Of a stretch of 64,000 bases of DNA, positions 8,853 through 18,535 are shown piece after piece. The first letter of the stretch is position 1; each line of letters begins with the position of its first letter. A program made the translations under genes and the position numbers. Source of the stretch: Motiliproteus sediminis (GTDB taxonomy: Bacteria; Pseudomonadota; Gammaproteobacteria; Pseudomonadales; Balneatricaceae). Below the pieces are notes generated by a model, which had not been told where the DNA came from, did not search any database, and was given only the letters and a program-made list of their open reading frames with translations. The DNA lies in NCBI RefSeq assembly GCF_017912535.1, contig NZ_JAERQK010000013.1, positions 1-64,000 of the forward strand, written 5' to 3'.

Positions 8853-10013
8853 TTACAGACCGGCCGCCTTCTTCAGGGCGTCGGCTTTATCGGTACGTTC
8901 CCAAGTGAAGTTCGGCTCCTCGCGACCAAAGTGGCCATAGGCCGCCGTGGCCCGATAGATCGGGCGCTTGAGGTCGAGCATCTCAATCAGGCCGCGGGGA
9001 CGCAGGTCGAAGTGCTCACGCACTAGCTTGACGATCTCTTCATCACTGAGCTTGCCGGTACCAAAGGTGTTGACGCTGATGGAGGTGGGCTCAGCCACGC
9101 CGATGGCGTAGGAAACCTGGATCTCGCAGCGGTCCGCCAGACCGGCAGCAACGATATTCTTGGCCACGTAACGACCGGCGTAAGCGGCCGAACGGTCCAC
9201 CTTGGAGGGGTCCTTGCCGGAGAACGCGCCGCCACCATGGTGGGCCATGCCGCCGTAGGTATCAACGATGATCTTGCGCCCGGTCAGACCGCAGTCACCC
9301 ATCGGGCCACCGATAATGAACTGGCCGGTGGGGTTGATGTGGTACTGGGTATCGGCGTGCAACCATTCGGCCGGCAGCACATGCTGGATGATCTCTTCAC
9401 GCACCGCTTCGCGGATATCACTCTGGGCGACGTTGGGCGCGTGCTGGGTCGAAAGAACCACGGCATCTACCGCCACCGGCTTGCCATTTTCGTAGCGCAG
9501 GGTGACCTGAGACTTGGCATCGGGGCGCAGCCAGGGCAGTACGCCGCTCTTGCGCAGCTGCGCCTGACGTTCCACCAGCCGGTGGGAGTAGTAGATAGGT
9601 GCCGGCATCAGCACCTCGGTTTCGTTGGTGGCGTAACCGAACATCAACCCCTGGTCGCCTGCCCCCAGATCCTTGTCGTCCGCCTCGTCAACGCCCACGG
9701 CGATATCAACCGACTGCTTGCCGATGGCGTTGATCACGGCGCAGGAGGCGCCGTCAAAGCCCACGTCGGAGCTGGTGTAACCGATATCGAGAATCACTTG
9801 GCGGACAATATCTTCAAGATCGACGTAGGTGGAGGTGCGTACCTCACCAGCCACAATCGCCATCCCGGTCTTGACCATGGTCTCCACGGCAACGCGGGAG
9901 TTGGGGTCATCGGTGAGGATTGCGTCCAGAATCGCGTCGGAGATCTGGTCGGCCATTTTGTCCGGATGCCCTTCGGACACGGACTCGGAGGTAAACAGGG
10001 AATAAGCACTCAT
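8853..10013 (-). CDS. metK: S-adenosylmethionine synthetase
   Basis: MetK makes S-adenosylmethionine from methionine and ATP. The 386-aa protein carries the N-terminal [17 protein letters not shown] motif, the active-site hexapeptide region [12 protein letters not shown] and the phosphate loop [19 protein letters not shown]. The length is normal. The leader region to tkt is over 400 bases long, but I could not recognise a known SAM riboswitch in it. Confidence 0.98.
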   Translation of the reverse strand: MSAYSLFTSESVSEGHPDKMADQISDAILDAILTDDPNSRVAVETMVKTGMAIVAGEVRTSTYVDLEDIVRQVILDIGYTSSDVGFDGASCAVINAIGKQSVDIAVGVDEADDKDLGAGDQGLMFGYATNETEVLMPAPIYYSHRLVERQAQLRKSGVLPWLRPDAKSQVTLRYENGKPVAVDAVVLSTQHAPNVAQSDIREAVREEIIQHVLPAEWLHADTQYHINPTGQFIIGGPMGDCGLTGRKIIVDTYGGMAHHGGGAFSGKDPSKVDRSAAYAGRYVAKNIVAAGLADRCEIQVSYAIGVAEPTSISVNTFGTGKLSDEEIVKLVREHFDLRPRGLIEMLDLKRPIYRATAAYGHFGREEPNFTWERTDKADALKKAAGL

Positions 10014-10461
10014 AAGATAGCTTGCCTTAATAATTGAATGTTTTAAAAATCAAAGTTTTAAAAACAGTGACTTAATTACCAAGAACACTCGTCGCGAGGC
10101 GAAGCGCGAACAACCACACCGGATGTCGCTGCAGCGGCCAAACCTCAGGATGGGAAAGCCTTGACGAAATTCAGAGGCGCAATGATAGCGAGAATCCGCC
10201 GCCGCCGCATGTTCTGAAGTCACTTTTCCCACCGGGCGGAGTGAAAAATCGGCGTTTGGAATTGAAATTCTCTCAATTTGAGACTTTTTTTGCCCAGTTG
10301 TTTGAAGCCAACTGACGAGTGCGAGACAATACGCGCCTATTTTTTGCCACGGTGCTATTCGACCCTGACGAGCGACTTCAACGCATGGCCGCCGCAACCC
10401 CGTCGAACCGCCCCGAACCCCCTATTCAGAACTATCGGGTTATAGCCCAGGAGTAATCTCA
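10014..10461. other. Intergenic region between divergent metK and tkt
   Basis: These 448 bases hold no convincing gene. On the minus strand TATCAT (complement 10182-10187) followed by GCGCC is a likely metK -10 with a GC-rich discriminator; its -35 is poor. On the plus strand TTGAAG at 10302-10307 and GACAAT at 10325-10330, with 17 bases between, is a likely tkt promoter, again followed by a GC-rich start region (ACGCGCC). GC-rich discriminators are typical of growth-rate or stringent control; that role is inference. Confidence 0.5.
10302..10330 (+). promoter_or_regulatory. Candidate promoter of the tkt-epd-pgk-fba operon
   Basis: TTGAAG and GACAAT with a 17-base spacer lie 132 bases before the tkt ATG. 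The downstream ACGCGCC would be the discriminator. Confidence 0.45.
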
Positions 10462-12456
10462 ATGCCGTCTCGCAGAGAACTTGCCAACGCCATTCGTGCC
10501 CTGAGTATGGATGCAGTTCAGCGTGCCAAATCCGGCCATCCCGGTGCCCCCATGGGCATGGCCGACATCGCCGAAGTCCTCTGGAACGGCTACCTGAGTC
10601 ATAACCCCGGCAACCCGCAGTGGTTCAACCGCGACCGCTTCATTCTCTCCAACGGCCACGGTTCGATGTTGCACTACTCGCTGCTGCACCTGTCCGGCTA
10701 CGACCTCAGCATCGACGACCTGAAGAACTTCCGTCAGCTGCACAGCAAGACCGCCGGGCACCCGGAATACGGCTACGCGCCCGGCATTGAAACCACCACC
10801 GGCCCGCTGGGCCAGGGCATCGCCAACGCGGTGGGCATGGCGATCGCTGAAAAAGCGCTGGCCGGTCAGTTCAACCGTGACGGCTTTGAAGTGGTCAACC
10901 ACTACACCTACGCCTTCCTCGGCGACGGCTGCCTGATGGAAGGGATCTCGCACGAGGTCTGCTCCCTCGCCGGTACTCTGGGTCTGGGCAAGCTAATCGC
11001 CTTCTACGACGACAACGGCATCTCCATCGACGGCGAAGTCGAGGGCTGGTTTACCGACGACACCCCCAAACGCTTCGAATCCTATGGCTGGCAGGTGATC
11101 CCCGCCGTTGACGGTCACGATGCCGACGCCATCGAAGCCGCCATCGATGCCGCGCGCGCCAACCCCGACCAACCCACCCTGATCTGCTGCAAGACCGTGA
11201 TCGGCTTTGGCTCTCCCAACAAGCAGGGCAAAGAGGACTGTCACGGCGCACCGCTGGGTGACGACGAAATTGCCCTGACCCGCGCCGCTCTGGGCTGGGA
11301 CCATCCCGCCTTTGAAGTACCGGCCGAGATCTACGCCGAGTGGGACGCCAAAGACCAGGGCTGCATGGAAGAGAACAGCTGGAACGACCTGTTCGCCGCC
11401 TACAGCGAAGCCCACCCGGAACTGGCAAACGAATTCCTGCGTCGCATCAGCGGCGATCTGCCGGACGATTTCAACGCCAAGGCGCAAGCCTACATCGAAG
11501 AGGTGCAGGCCAAGGGTGATACCGTCGCCAGCCGCAAGGCGTCGCAGAACACCCTCAACGCCTTTGGCCCGCTGCTGCCGGAACTGCTCGGCGGTTCCGC
11601 GGATCTTGCCGGTTCCAACCTGACCCTGTGGTCCGGCTGCAAGGGGATCAGCAAAACGGAAAGCGATGGCAACTACCTGTTCTACGGCGTGCGCGAGTTC
11701 GGCATGTCCGCGATCATGAACGGTCTGGCCCTGCACGGCGGGTTCATCCCCTACGGCGCCACCTTCCTGGTATTCATGGAGTACGCCCGCAACGCAGTGC
11801 GGATGGCGTCACTGATGAAGCAGCGTGCGATCTTCGTCTACACCCACGACTCCATCGGCCTCGGCGAAGACGGCCCGACCCACCAGCCGATCGAGCAGAT
11901 CGCCAACCTGCGCAGCACGCCCAATCTGCACACCTGGCGCCCCTGTGACGCGGTCGAATCCGCGGTGGCCTGGAAGTCCGCCATCGAACGCGTCGACGGT
12001 CCCAGCGCGCTGATCTTCTCGCGCCAGAACCTGCCTCACCAGGAACGTTGCGAACAGAAGCTGGCCAATATCGCTCGCGGCGGTTACGTACTGCGTGATT
12101 GTCAGGGCGAACCGCAGGCGATCATCATCGCCACCGGTTCCGAAGTGGCATTGGCGGTGGAAGCGGCCGAACAGCTGGCGGCTGACGGCAAGCAGGTGCG
12201 CGTGGTCTCCATGCCCTGCGCCGAGCTGTTTGAAGCCCAGTCCAATGACTACCGCGAGTCGGTATTGCCCTCCAGCGTGACCGCACGCGTAGCGATCGAA
12301 GCCGCCCACGCCGACTACTGGTACAAGTACGTAGGTCTCAACGGCCGTATCGTCGGCATGACCCGCTTCGGCGAGTCGGCACCGGCCGGTGAGCTGTTCA
12401 AGCTGTTCGGCTTTACCGTCGACAACCTGGTTGTCCAGACGCAGGAACTGCTGTAA
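10462..12456 (+). CDS. tkt: Transketolase
   Basis: Transketolase moves two-carbon units between sugar phosphates in the pentose phosphate pathway using thiamine diphosphate. The 664-aa length is standard. Visible landmarks are [17 protein letters not shown] near residue 26, the cofactor motif [14 protein letters not shown] near 155-168, and the pyrimidine domain [18 protein letters not shown] near 472. An AGGAG site precedes the ATG. It heads an operon with epd, pgk and fba, the arrangement seen in Pseudomonas. Confidence 0.97.
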   Translation: MPSRRELANAIRALSMDAVQRAKSGHPGAPMGMADIAEVLWNGYLSHNPGNPQWFNRDRFILSNGHGSMLHYSLLHLSGYDLSIDDLKNFRQLHSKTAGHPEYGYAPGIETTTGPLGQGIANAVGMAIAEKALAGQFNRDGFEVVNHYTYAFLGDGCLMEGISHEVCSLAGTLGLGKLIAFYDDNGISIDGEVEGWFTDDTPKRFESYGWQVIPAVDGHDADAIEAAIDAARANPDQPTLICCKTVIGFGSPNKQGKEDCHGAPLGDDEIALTRAALGWDHPAFEVPAEIYAEWDAKDQGCMEENSWNDLFAAYSEAHPELANEFLRRISGDLPDDFNAKAQAYIEEVQAKGDTVASRKASQNTLNAFGPLLPELLGGSADLAGSNLTLWSGCKGISKTESDGNYLFYGVREFGMSAIMNGLALHGGFIPYGATFLVFMEYARNAVRMASLMKQRAIFVYTHDSIGLGEDGPTHQPIEQIANLRSTPNLHTWRPCDAVESAVAWKSAIERVDGPSALIFSRQNLPHQERCEQKLANIARGGYVLRDCQGEPQAIIIATGSEVALAVEAAEQLAADGKQVRVVSMPCAELFEAQSNDYRESVLPSSVTARVAIEAAHADYWYKYVGLNGRIVGMTRFGESAPAGELFKLFGFTVDNLVVQTQELL

Positions 12457-12462
12457 TTCACT

Positions 12463-12486
12463 CGCCGCCGGGCCAGCCCGGCGGCG
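12463..12486 (+). other. Intercistronic hairpin tkt/epd
   Basis: CGCCGCCGGG pairs with CCCGGCGGCG around a four-base loop, beginning seven bases after the tkt stop. It lacks a T tract. It probably sets mRNA stability between the first two genes or attenuates transcription. Confidence 0.55.
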
Positions 12487-12503
12487 GTGATGGCACCGCT
12501 TCT

Positions 12504-13538
12504 ATGAGCCTCAGGGTCGCGATCAACGGTTACGGACGCATCGGTCAGAGCGTGCTGCGTGCGCTCTACAGCCGCTATCGTGATCGTGACATTCGCGTGG
12601 TGGCGATCAACGAACTGACCGACATCGACACCATCGCCTACCTGACCCGTTATGACACCACCCACGGTCGCTTCCCGCTGCCGGTGGAGCGCAATGGCCA
12701 GCACCTGCTGATCGACGGCGACCGCATCCGCCTGCTCAACGAAGCCGATCCCGACCGCCTTCCCTGGGGCGAACTGGGGGTGGATCTGGTACTGGAGTGC
12801 TCCGGCGCCTTCAACGACGTTGCCACCGCCGAGCTCCACCTGGCCGCCGGTGCCGGACGGCTGCTGTTCTCACAACCGGCATCGGCGGAGGTAGACGCCA
12901 CCATCGTTTACGGCTTCAACCATCAGCGCCTGCGTGCCGATCACCGCATCGTCTCCAACGCTTCCTGCACCACCAACTGCGTAGTACCGCTGCTGGACCT
13001 GCTGCAGCGCGAGTTCGGCATCGTCAAAGGGGTCACCACCACCATCCACTCGGCGATGAACGATCAGCCGGTGATCGACAGTTACCACCACACCAACCTG
13101 CGCCTCACCCGCAGCGCACTGCACTCGATCATCCCGGTGGACACTGGCCTCGGTCGCGGCATCGACCGCTTGCTGCCACAGCTGGCGGGGCGGTTCGAGT
13201 GCGTCCATCTGCGGGTGCCCACCATCAACGTGTCATTGATGGACCTGTCACTGGAGCTGGCCGCCGATACCGACGCTGCCACGCTCAACGCCCTGTTCAG
13301 AAGCGCCGCCGCGGGCGCACTCAAAGGACTTTTGGGCTATACCGAAGAGCCCCACGCTTCGGTAGACTTCAACACCGACTCCCGCTCCGGCATCGTCGAC
13401 GGCACCCAGACCCGCGTCAGCGGCGGCAATCTGGTCAAGATTCTGTGCTGGTTCGACAACGAATGGGCCTTTGCCAACCGGATGCTGGATGTGGCCCTCT
13501 GCTGGCCCGCGCTGCCCGAGGGCGGTCCGAATTCTTAA
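12504..13538 (+). CDS. epd: Erythrose-4-phosphate dehydrogenase (GAPDH family)
   Basis: This 344-aa protein has the glyceraldehyde-3-phosphate dehydrogenase fold. It has the NAD-binding INGYGRIGQSVLRAL, the catalytic Cys in SNASCTTNCVVPLL and the downstream Arg/Thr substrate residues in RVPTINVSLMDLS. Position between tkt and pgk and similarity to the Pseudomonas locus favour erythrose-4-phosphate dehydrogenase, the first step of the deoxyxylulose-independent pyridoxal phosphate route. A GAPDH role (gap) cannot be excluded from sequence alone. Confidence 0.85.
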   Translation: MSLRVAINGYGRIGQSVLRALYSRYRDRDIRVVAINELTDIDTIAYLTRYDTTHGRFPLPVERNGQHLLIDGDRIRLLNEADPDRLPWGELGVDLVLECSGAFNDVATAELHLAAGAGRLLFSQPASAEVDATIVYGFNHQRLRADHRIVSNASCTTNCVVPLLDLLQREFGIVKGVTTTIHSAMNDQPVIDSYHHTNLRLTRSALHSIIPVDTGLGRGIDRLLPQLAGRFECVHLRVPTINVSLMDLSLELAADTDAATLNALFRSAAAGALKGLLGYTEEPHASVDFNTDSRSGIVDGTQTRVSGGNLVKILCWFDNEWAFANRMLDVALCWPALPEGGPNS

Positions 13539-13574
13539 CCTTTTACTAACGACGAGTACTACAAGGATACGTCC

Positions 13575-14738
13575 ATGAGTGTACTGAAGATGACCGACCT
13601 GGATCTGCGCGGCAAGCGCGTGCTGATCCGCGAAGACCTCAACGTGCCGGTAAAAGACGGTGTCGTCACCAGCGATGCACGCATCCGTGCCGCCCTGCCC
13701 ACCATCGAGTTCGCCCTCAAGGCGGGTGCGCGGGTAATGGTGATGTCACACCTCGGCCGCCCCAGTGAAGGCGAGTATGACGACAGCTACTCGCTGGCCC
13801 CCGTCGCCGCCCATCTGTCCAAGCTGCTGGGCCGCACCGTGCCGCTGCAGAAAGAGTGGCTTGAGGGGGTCGAGGTAGCCGAAGACCAGCTGGTACTGCT
13901 GGAAAACGTGCGCTTCAACGTCGGAGAGAAAAAGAACGCCGACGAGCTGGCGCAAATGATGGCGGCCCTGTGCGACGTGTTCGTGATGGACGCCTTCGGT
14001 ACCGCCCACCGCGCGCAGGCCTCTACCCACGGCGTGGCCAAGTTTGCGCCCGTTGCCTGCGCCGGCCCGCTGCTGGCCAACGAACTGGACGCTCTGGCCC
14101 GCGCGCTGGATAACCCCGAGCGGCCAATGGCGGCCATCGTCGGCGGCTCCAAGGTGTCGACCAAGCTGACGGTACTGGAAGCGCTGTCCGACAAGGTCGA
14201 CCAGTTGATCGTCGGTGGCGGCATTGCCAACACCTTCCTGGCCGCGGCCGGTTACCCGGTGGGCAAGTCCCTGTACGAGGCCGACCTGATCGACCAGGCC
14301 AAGGCGCTGATGGCAAAAACCAGTATCCCGCTGCCCACCGACGTAGTCGTGGCCACCGAGTTCTCCGAAGCCGCCGAAGCGGTGATCAAGCCAGTGAGCG
14401 AGGTTGCGGACGACGAGATGATTCTGGATGTCGGCCCTGAAACCGCCGCCCGTCTGGCCGAGCTGCTGGGCCAATCCCGCACCATCATCTGGAACGGCCC
14501 CGTGGGCGTGTTCGAGTTTGACCAGTTCGGCGAAGGCACCAAGGCGCTGTCGCTGGCGATCGCCAAGAGCACCGGCTTCTCCATCGCCGGTGGTGGCGAC
14601 ACCCTGGCAGCAGTGGACAAGTACGACATCGCCGAGCAAGTGTCCTACATTTCTACCGGAGGAGGCGCTTTTCTCGAGTTCGTTGAGGGCAAAGTGCTGC
14701 CGGCAGTGGCTATTCTGGAACAGCGGGCACAAGGTTAA
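13575..14738 (+). CDS. pgk: Phosphoglycerate kinase
   Basis: Pgk interconverts 1,3-bisphosphoglycerate plus ADP and 3-phosphoglycerate plus ATP. The 387-aa protein has the N-terminal [10 protein letters not shown] motif, [24 protein letters not shown], the nucleotide-domain [10 protein letters not shown] and the C-terminal [12 protein letters not shown]. The length is that of bacterial Pgk. It lies 36 bases after epd. Confidence 0.98.
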   Translation: MSVLKMTDLDLRGKRVLIREDLNVPVKDGVVTSDARIRAALPTIEFALKAGARVMVMSHLGRPSEGEYDDSYSLAPVAAHLSKLLGRTVPLQKEWLEGVEVAEDQLVLLENVRFNVGEKKNADELAQMMAALCDVFVMDAFGTAHRAQASTHGVAKFAPVACAGPLLANELDALARALDNPERPMAAIVGGSKVSTKLTVLEALSDKVDQLIVGGGIANTFLAAAGYPVGKSLYEADLIDQAKALMAKTSIPLPTDVVVATEFSEAAEAVIKPVSEVADDEMILDVGPETAARLAELLGQSRTIIWNGPVGVFEFDQFGEGTKALSLAIAKSTGFSIAGGGDTLAAVDKYDIAEQVSYISTGGGAFLEFVEGKVLPAVAILEQRAQG

Positions 14739-14744
14739 TACAAC

Positions 14745-14761
14745 GGCCGGGACTCCCGGCC
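14745..14761 (+). other. Intercistronic hairpin pgk/fba
   Basis: GGCCGGG and CCCGGCC pair over an ACT loop seven bases after the pgk stop. There is no T tract, so it is more likely a stability element than a terminator. Confidence 0.5.
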
Positions 14762-14789
14762 TGAAGCAGACATAAAAAGAGAGACGAAC

Positions 14790-15854
14790 ATGGCTCTAAT
14801 CAGCATGCGACAGCTGCTCGACCACGCAGCGGAATTCGGTTACGGCATCCCGGCGTTCAACGTCAACAACCTTGAGCAGATGCGCGCCATCATGGAAGCG
14901 GCCGACAAGACCGACAGCCCGGTAATCGTGCAAGCCTCTGCCGGGGCGCGCAAGTACGCCGGCTCCAACTTCCTCAAGCACATGATCCTGGCAGCGATCG
15001 AAGAGTTCCCCCATATCCCGGTCTGTATGCACCAGGATCACGGCACCTCGCCGGCGGTATGCCAGCGCTCCATCCAGCTGGGCTTCAGCTCGGTGATGAT
15101 GGACGGCTCACTGATGGAAGACGGCAAGACCCCTTCCAGCTACGACTACAACGTTGACGTCACCCGCCGTACCGTCGAAATGGCCCACGCCTGCGGTGTT
15201 TCCGTCGAGGGCGAACTCGGCTGCCTGGGTTCACTCGAAACCGGCCAGGCAGGTGAAGAGGACGGCATCGGTGCCGAAGGCACCCTGTCCCACGACCAGA
15301 TGCTGACCGATCCCGATGAAGCCGCCGACTTCGTCAACAAGACCGGCTGTGACGCACTGGCGATCGCCTGCGGCACCAGCCACGGCGCCTACAAGTTTAC
15401 CCGCCCGCCCACCGGCGACGTGCTCTCCATCGACACCATCAAGAAGATCCACCAGCGCCTGCCCAACACCCACCTGGTGATGCACGGCTCCTCCAGCGTG
15501 CCGCAGGAGTGGCTGGCGGTGATCAACGAGTTCGGCGGCAACATGCCGGAAACCTACGGCGTGCCGGTGGAGCAGATCGTCGAAGGGATCAAGCACGGGG
15601 TGCGCAAGGTCAACATTGATACTGACCTGCGGCTGGCCTCTACCGGCTCTATCCGTCGCTTTATGGCCCATAATCAGGCCGAGTTCGATCCGCGCAAATA
15701 CCTGAAGGAAACCATCACCGCCATGGCCGATATCGCCGCCGCGCGTTACGAGGCCTTTGGTACCGCCGGTAACGCCAGCAAGATCAAGGCAATCTCACTG
15801 GAAGCGATGACCGAGCGTTACCTCTCCGGCGAGCTGGATCCGAAGATCAACTAA
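14790..15854 (+). CDS. fba: Fructose-bisphosphate aldolase, class II (Calvin-cycle subtype)
   Basis: This zinc-dependent aldolase cleaves fructose-1,6-bisphosphate. The 354-aa protein has the metal-binding [11 protein letters not shown] segment, [10 protein letters not shown], the [12 protein letters not shown] loop and [11 protein letters not shown]. The C-terminal [11 protein letters not shown] segment binds phosphate. The length and the GxLE loop fit the long class II subtype found in Pseudomonas and autotrophs. It is the last gene of the tkt-epd-pgk-fba operon, followed by a terminator. Confidence 0.97.
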   Translation: MALISMRQLLDHAAEFGYGIPAFNVNNLEQMRAIMEAADKTDSPVIVQASAGARKYAGSNFLKHMILAAIEEFPHIPVCMHQDHGTSPAVCQRSIQLGFSSVMMDGSLMEDGKTPSSYDYNVDVTRRTVEMAHACGVSVEGELGCLGSLETGQAGEEDGIGAEGTLSHDQMLTDPDEAADFVNKTGCDALAIACGTSHGAYKFTRPPTGDVLSIDTIKKIHQRLPNTHLVMHGSSSVPQEWLAVINEFGGNMPETYGVPVEQIVEGIKHGVRKVNIDTDLRLASTGSIRRFMAHNQAEFDPRKYLKETITAMADIAAARYEAFGTAGNASKIKAISLEAMTERYLSGELDPKIN

Positions 15855-15882
15855 GCAGGACGCGGCTCTGCTACTATCAGAA

Positions 15883-15907
15883 GGCGGTACCTGGTACCGC
15901 CTTTTTT
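15883..15907 (+). terminator. Rho-independent terminator after fba
   Basis: GGCGGT at 15883-15888 pairs with ACCGCC at 15896-15901, with potential extension into the GTACC/GGTAC loop bases. TTTTTT follows at 15902-15907. It ends the glycolytic operon. Confidence 0.9.
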
Positions 15908-15964
15908 GTGTTTGAGATCTGAAGCTTACCGAGTTCAGCAAGGCGATTCGGACGTCCCGCAGAC

Positions 15965-16032
15965 AACGCCATGCAGCATACGCAACATATGTGATAGTAA
16001 CGCCATGCAGCATACGCAACATATGTGATAGT
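15965..16032. repeat. 34-base perfect tandem duplication
   Basis: The 34-base unit beginning AACGCCATGCAGCATACG occurs at 15965-15998 and again, identically, at 15999-16032. Each unit contains the near-palindrome ACATATGT. Only two copies exist. The repeat lies just upstream of the hydrolase gene and could be a duplicated regulator site or a simple slippage event. Confidence 0.9.
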
Positions 16033-16086
16033 AATGATGCCTGTACCACACACACATGGATGCCATAGATGCAAACCGGGAGGCCC

Positions 16087-17025
16087 ATGAGCTTCGACCC
16101 CAGTAGCCTGATCAACCAACTGCCGCCACTCGGGCAGCCAAACCCGGCCGAACTGGAGCCGTTCTGCCACTTCTACCGACTGCCTTGCAACGTAACCGGA
16201 ATCAGCCAGCAACTGGGCTACCTCACCACCCACAAGGATCGGATCGCGGTGCATCGCTGGACCCCGCCATCCCCTGCCGCCACCCTGCTGATCGTGCACG
16301 GCTATCTGGATCACCACGGCCTCTACGGTCATTTGATTCGCTACGGCCTAGAGCGCAATCTGGCCGTGGTCTGCTTTGACCTCCCCGGCCACGGGCTCTC
16401 CAGCGGGCCGCGCGCCGAGATCGACAGCTTCCGTCACTACCAGCAGGTGCTTACCGCTCTGCTAACACAACTCGACCACTGGGGCCTGCCTAAACCACTG
16501 CACCTCTTGGGGCAGAGCACCGGCGCCGCGATCCTCAACCACTACCTGCTGAAGAACGACCCCGACCATATCGGCCAGATCATCCTGTTGGCGCCGTTGG
16601 TACGCGCTGCCCGCTGGCGTATTGTCGATATGACTCACCGCGTGCTGGGGCGCTTTACCGCCAGCGTGCCACGCAAGTTCAGCGACAACAGCAACGATCC
16701 CGACTTTGTCGCGTTCCTCAAGGCCGACCCGCTGCAGGCGCAGATCATCAGCGCCCGCTGGATCGGCGCACTCAAGCAGTGGATCCCGAAGTTCCTGGCG
16801 CTGCCACCAAGTGAGCGCTCACCTCTGGTCATTCAGGGCGAAGCTGACGATACCGTCGACTGGGCCTACAACCTCGGCGTGCTGCGGGAGAAATACCCGA
16901 CCATGGAACTGTTACGAATTCCTGAAGCCCGTCACCAACTGGCCAACGAATCAGACACCATCCGCCAACACTACCTTGAGTGGATTGATCATCACTGGCC
17001 GCGAAACAAAGACCAGGAGTGCTGA
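16087..17025 (+). CDS. Alpha/beta hydrolase, monoacylglycerol-lipase-like
   Basis: This 312-aa soluble protein has the serine hydrolase fold. It has the oxyanion strand VHGYLDHHGLYG, the nucleophile elbow GQSTGAA (Ser near residue 137), an acid residue in IQGEADDTVDW and a catalytic His in PEARHQLANE. It resembles the COG2267 lysophospholipase/monoacylglycerol lipase group; the substrate is unknown. The ATG at 16087 has GGGAGG close upstream, while a second in-frame ATG at 16069 has none. Its stop is one base before the start of the split flavodoxin-like gene, so the two formed an operon before the island arrived. Confidence 0.85.
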   Translation: MSFDPSSLINQLPPLGQPNPAELEPFCHFYRLPCNVTGISQQLGYLTTHKDRIAVHRWTPPSPAATLLIVHGYLDHHGLYGHLIRYGLERNLAVVCFDLPGHGLSSGPRAEIDSFRHYQQVLTALLTQLDHWGLPKPLHLLGQSTGAAILNHYLLKNDPDHIGQIILLAPLVRAARWRIVDMTHRVLGRFTASVPRKFSDNSNDPDFVAFLKADPLQAQIISARWIGALKQWIPKFLALPPSERSPLVIQGEADDTVDWAYNLGVLREKYPTMELLRIPEARHQLANESDTIRQHYLEWIDHHWPRNKDQEC

Positions 17026-17026
17026 A

Positions 17027-17249
17027 TTGCCTACCCTGCTGCTGATCGCACACTGCCCCTCGCCCAATACCGAACAGCTGCGCGACGCGGTGATCGAGGG
17101 AGCCCGTCACCCAGATATCGGCAGTGTCGAGCTGGTGGTGAAAGCGCCACTGGAGGCCGGCCCGGAAGATGTGCTCGCTGCCGATGCCATCGCCCTCGGC
17201 ACCACCGAAAACTTTGGATACATGGCGGGCCGGCTGAAGGATTTTTTTT
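17027..17249 (+). pseudogene. 5' part of a flavodoxin-like gene split by the island
   Basis: From a TTG at 17027 the frame reads PTLLLIAHCPSPNT, then VVKAPLE, AADAIALGTTENFGYMAG and LKDFF. It then runs into island sequence and stops at 17257. The missing half lies at 46935-47181 in matching order and frame, beginning ERIYYPCLEQTQG. Joined, they give an FMN-binding flavodoxin-like oxidoreductase of about 150 residues. The intact island homologue at 39742 lets the join be placed exactly, with no residues lost. The host gene is therefore interrupted, not deleted. Confidence 0.9.
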
Positions 17250-17256
17250 CCTTATA
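17241..17256. other. Left attachment junction (attL) of the island
   Basis: Host coding sequence AAGGATTTTTT runs into CCTTATA at 17250-17256. The mirror sequence TATAAGG stands at the right junction (46928-46934). A further partly matching inner motif (TGGAAAATATG on the left, TGGAATATG on the right) supports terminal inverted repeats. The crossover lies in the T-rich Phe codons. The exact core length is inferred. Confidence 0.75.
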
Positions 17257-17338
17257 AGCATTTAATCTGGAAAATATGTTGCCGTATCTTTAGGTACGTG
17301 TTGGTATACGGAGAGTCATCTAAAGCATTGGTATTGGC

Positions 17339-18535
17339 ATGTCTCACCGTGTAGAGAAGTTGTCCTTAAACTACCAAGGTCATTCCCTTGACCCCCTCTG
17401 GGTGATTCTGGATCAACAATCTTCTCCACCCATTCTTCCATTGATGTTCTCGACACAACTATCCCGACATGGCGTCGTATATGTAGCAAAGGAGATTGCC
17501 GATGAATCGTCTCGCAAGCGTGTGAGTTCGTTGATAGAAAGAGATGTGTCTGACACTACGATACGGTCCTACATTTATTGCCTAGCCCGCTTTATTTCTT
17601 ATTTGGAAGACTGCCGAATTAATCATCAAACACCTGGAATGCATGCCTCGTCAGCTTGCAGTTCACGCTTCGTAAACCACTATCTGAATCAGGTTTTAGC
17701 AAAAGATCTTGATTCGTCCCAATCTCTTAACACTCATCGATCAGCATTGATCGCGTACTACAACTGGTTGTCCTACATGGAAATCAGTCCTCGATTAGAT
17801 CTGAGAATATACCGAGAAACTCGCCAATTGATGGCTAATAAAAGTAATAAAAAGCATTATATTCAATATGTCTCCCGATACTGGCGTACTCAGTTACTAA
17901 ATAGCTGTGAAACCTTAGCTGAGAAGCTAATGATGCGGATGGGCTATGAAGTCGGGCTAAGAACCTCCGAATTGATGGGCTTGAGAGTTTCCAAAAAAAG
18001 CGGCCTTTTAACATTATTCGAGCAGCTCGATAATAATCATTTCAGCCACGTTGATCAGTTTAAGTATTGGCTGCAGGGTCGCTACACGAAGGGCTCTAAG
18101 TCGCGCTGGATCTATTTTGACAGATCTCTATTACTGGATATGAAACGCTATTTTGAAACAGAGCGCCAATGGCTAATCGATCAGACTGACAGCAATGAAA
18201 GCAGCTTCTTTCTAAGAACCGATCAACGTTTCATTGGAACAGGTATAGGTGAAGAACAGGGATCACGGGTTTTTAAGAAACGTGCAAAAGCGGCAGGTCT
18301 GAATCCCCTCCTGCACTTCCATGATTTGCGACATACGTTCGCCACCGAGTTATTTCACGCCGAACTAGCCGGTCCCGATGGTCGTGAAACGCGCTCGGAG
18401 TCAGCGGCACTAATCGTGGTTGCTCAGCGTCTCGGTCATGCCATTGGCAGGAATGGGCAGGCGCCTAGCGTCACTGCCGTCTATATTCGCATGCGGTTAC
18501 AGATGCAGGAGATCGAGGAAATGGTGAATGGATGA
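17339..18535 (+). CDS. Tyrosine recombinase, first gene of the island module
   Basis: This 398-aa site-specific recombinase shows all catalytic residues. They are Arg208 in GLRTSELMGL, a Lys near 254 (KGSKSR), His328 and Arg331 in HDLRHTFAT, His367 in QRLGHA and the nucleophile Tyr382 in TAVYI. The N-terminal part (about 50-150) looks like a SAM-like core-binding domain. It starts 83 bases inside the left island end and overlaps the next gene by eight bases. It is the counterpart of TnpA of Tn554 or of GmtY of Gamma-Mobile-Trio elements; I infer that it cuts and joins the island ends. Confidence 0.9.
   Translation: MSHRVEKLSLNYQGHSLDPLWVILDQQSSPPILPLMFSTQLSRHGVVYVAKEIADESSRKRVSSLIERDVSDTTIRSYIYCLARFISYLEDCRINHQTPGMHASSACSSRFVNHYLNQVLAKDLDSSQSLNTHRSALIAYYNWLSYMEISPRLDLRIYRETRQLMANKSNKKHYIQYVSRYWRTQLLNSCETLAEKLMMRMGYEVGLRTSELMGLRVSKKSGLLTLFEQLDNNHFSHVDQFKYWLQGRYTKGSKSRWIYFDRSLLLDMKRYFETERQWLIDQTDSNESSFFLRTDQRFIGTGIGEEQGSRVFKKRAKAAGLNPLLHFHDLRHTFATELFHAELAGPDGRETRSESAALIVVAQRLGHAIGRNGQAPSVTAVYIRMRLQMQEIEEMVNG

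Noticed and set aside
10014-10461. Possible SAM riboswitch before metK
   Set aside because: No conserved SAM-binding core or terminator switch could be recognised in the leader.
15965-16032. CRISPR-like repeat
   Set aside because: Only two copies that touch directly without a spacer, and no cas genes.
17220-17270. tRNA gene as island attachment site
   Set aside because: No cloverleaf sequence is present at either end; the target is a protein-coding gene.
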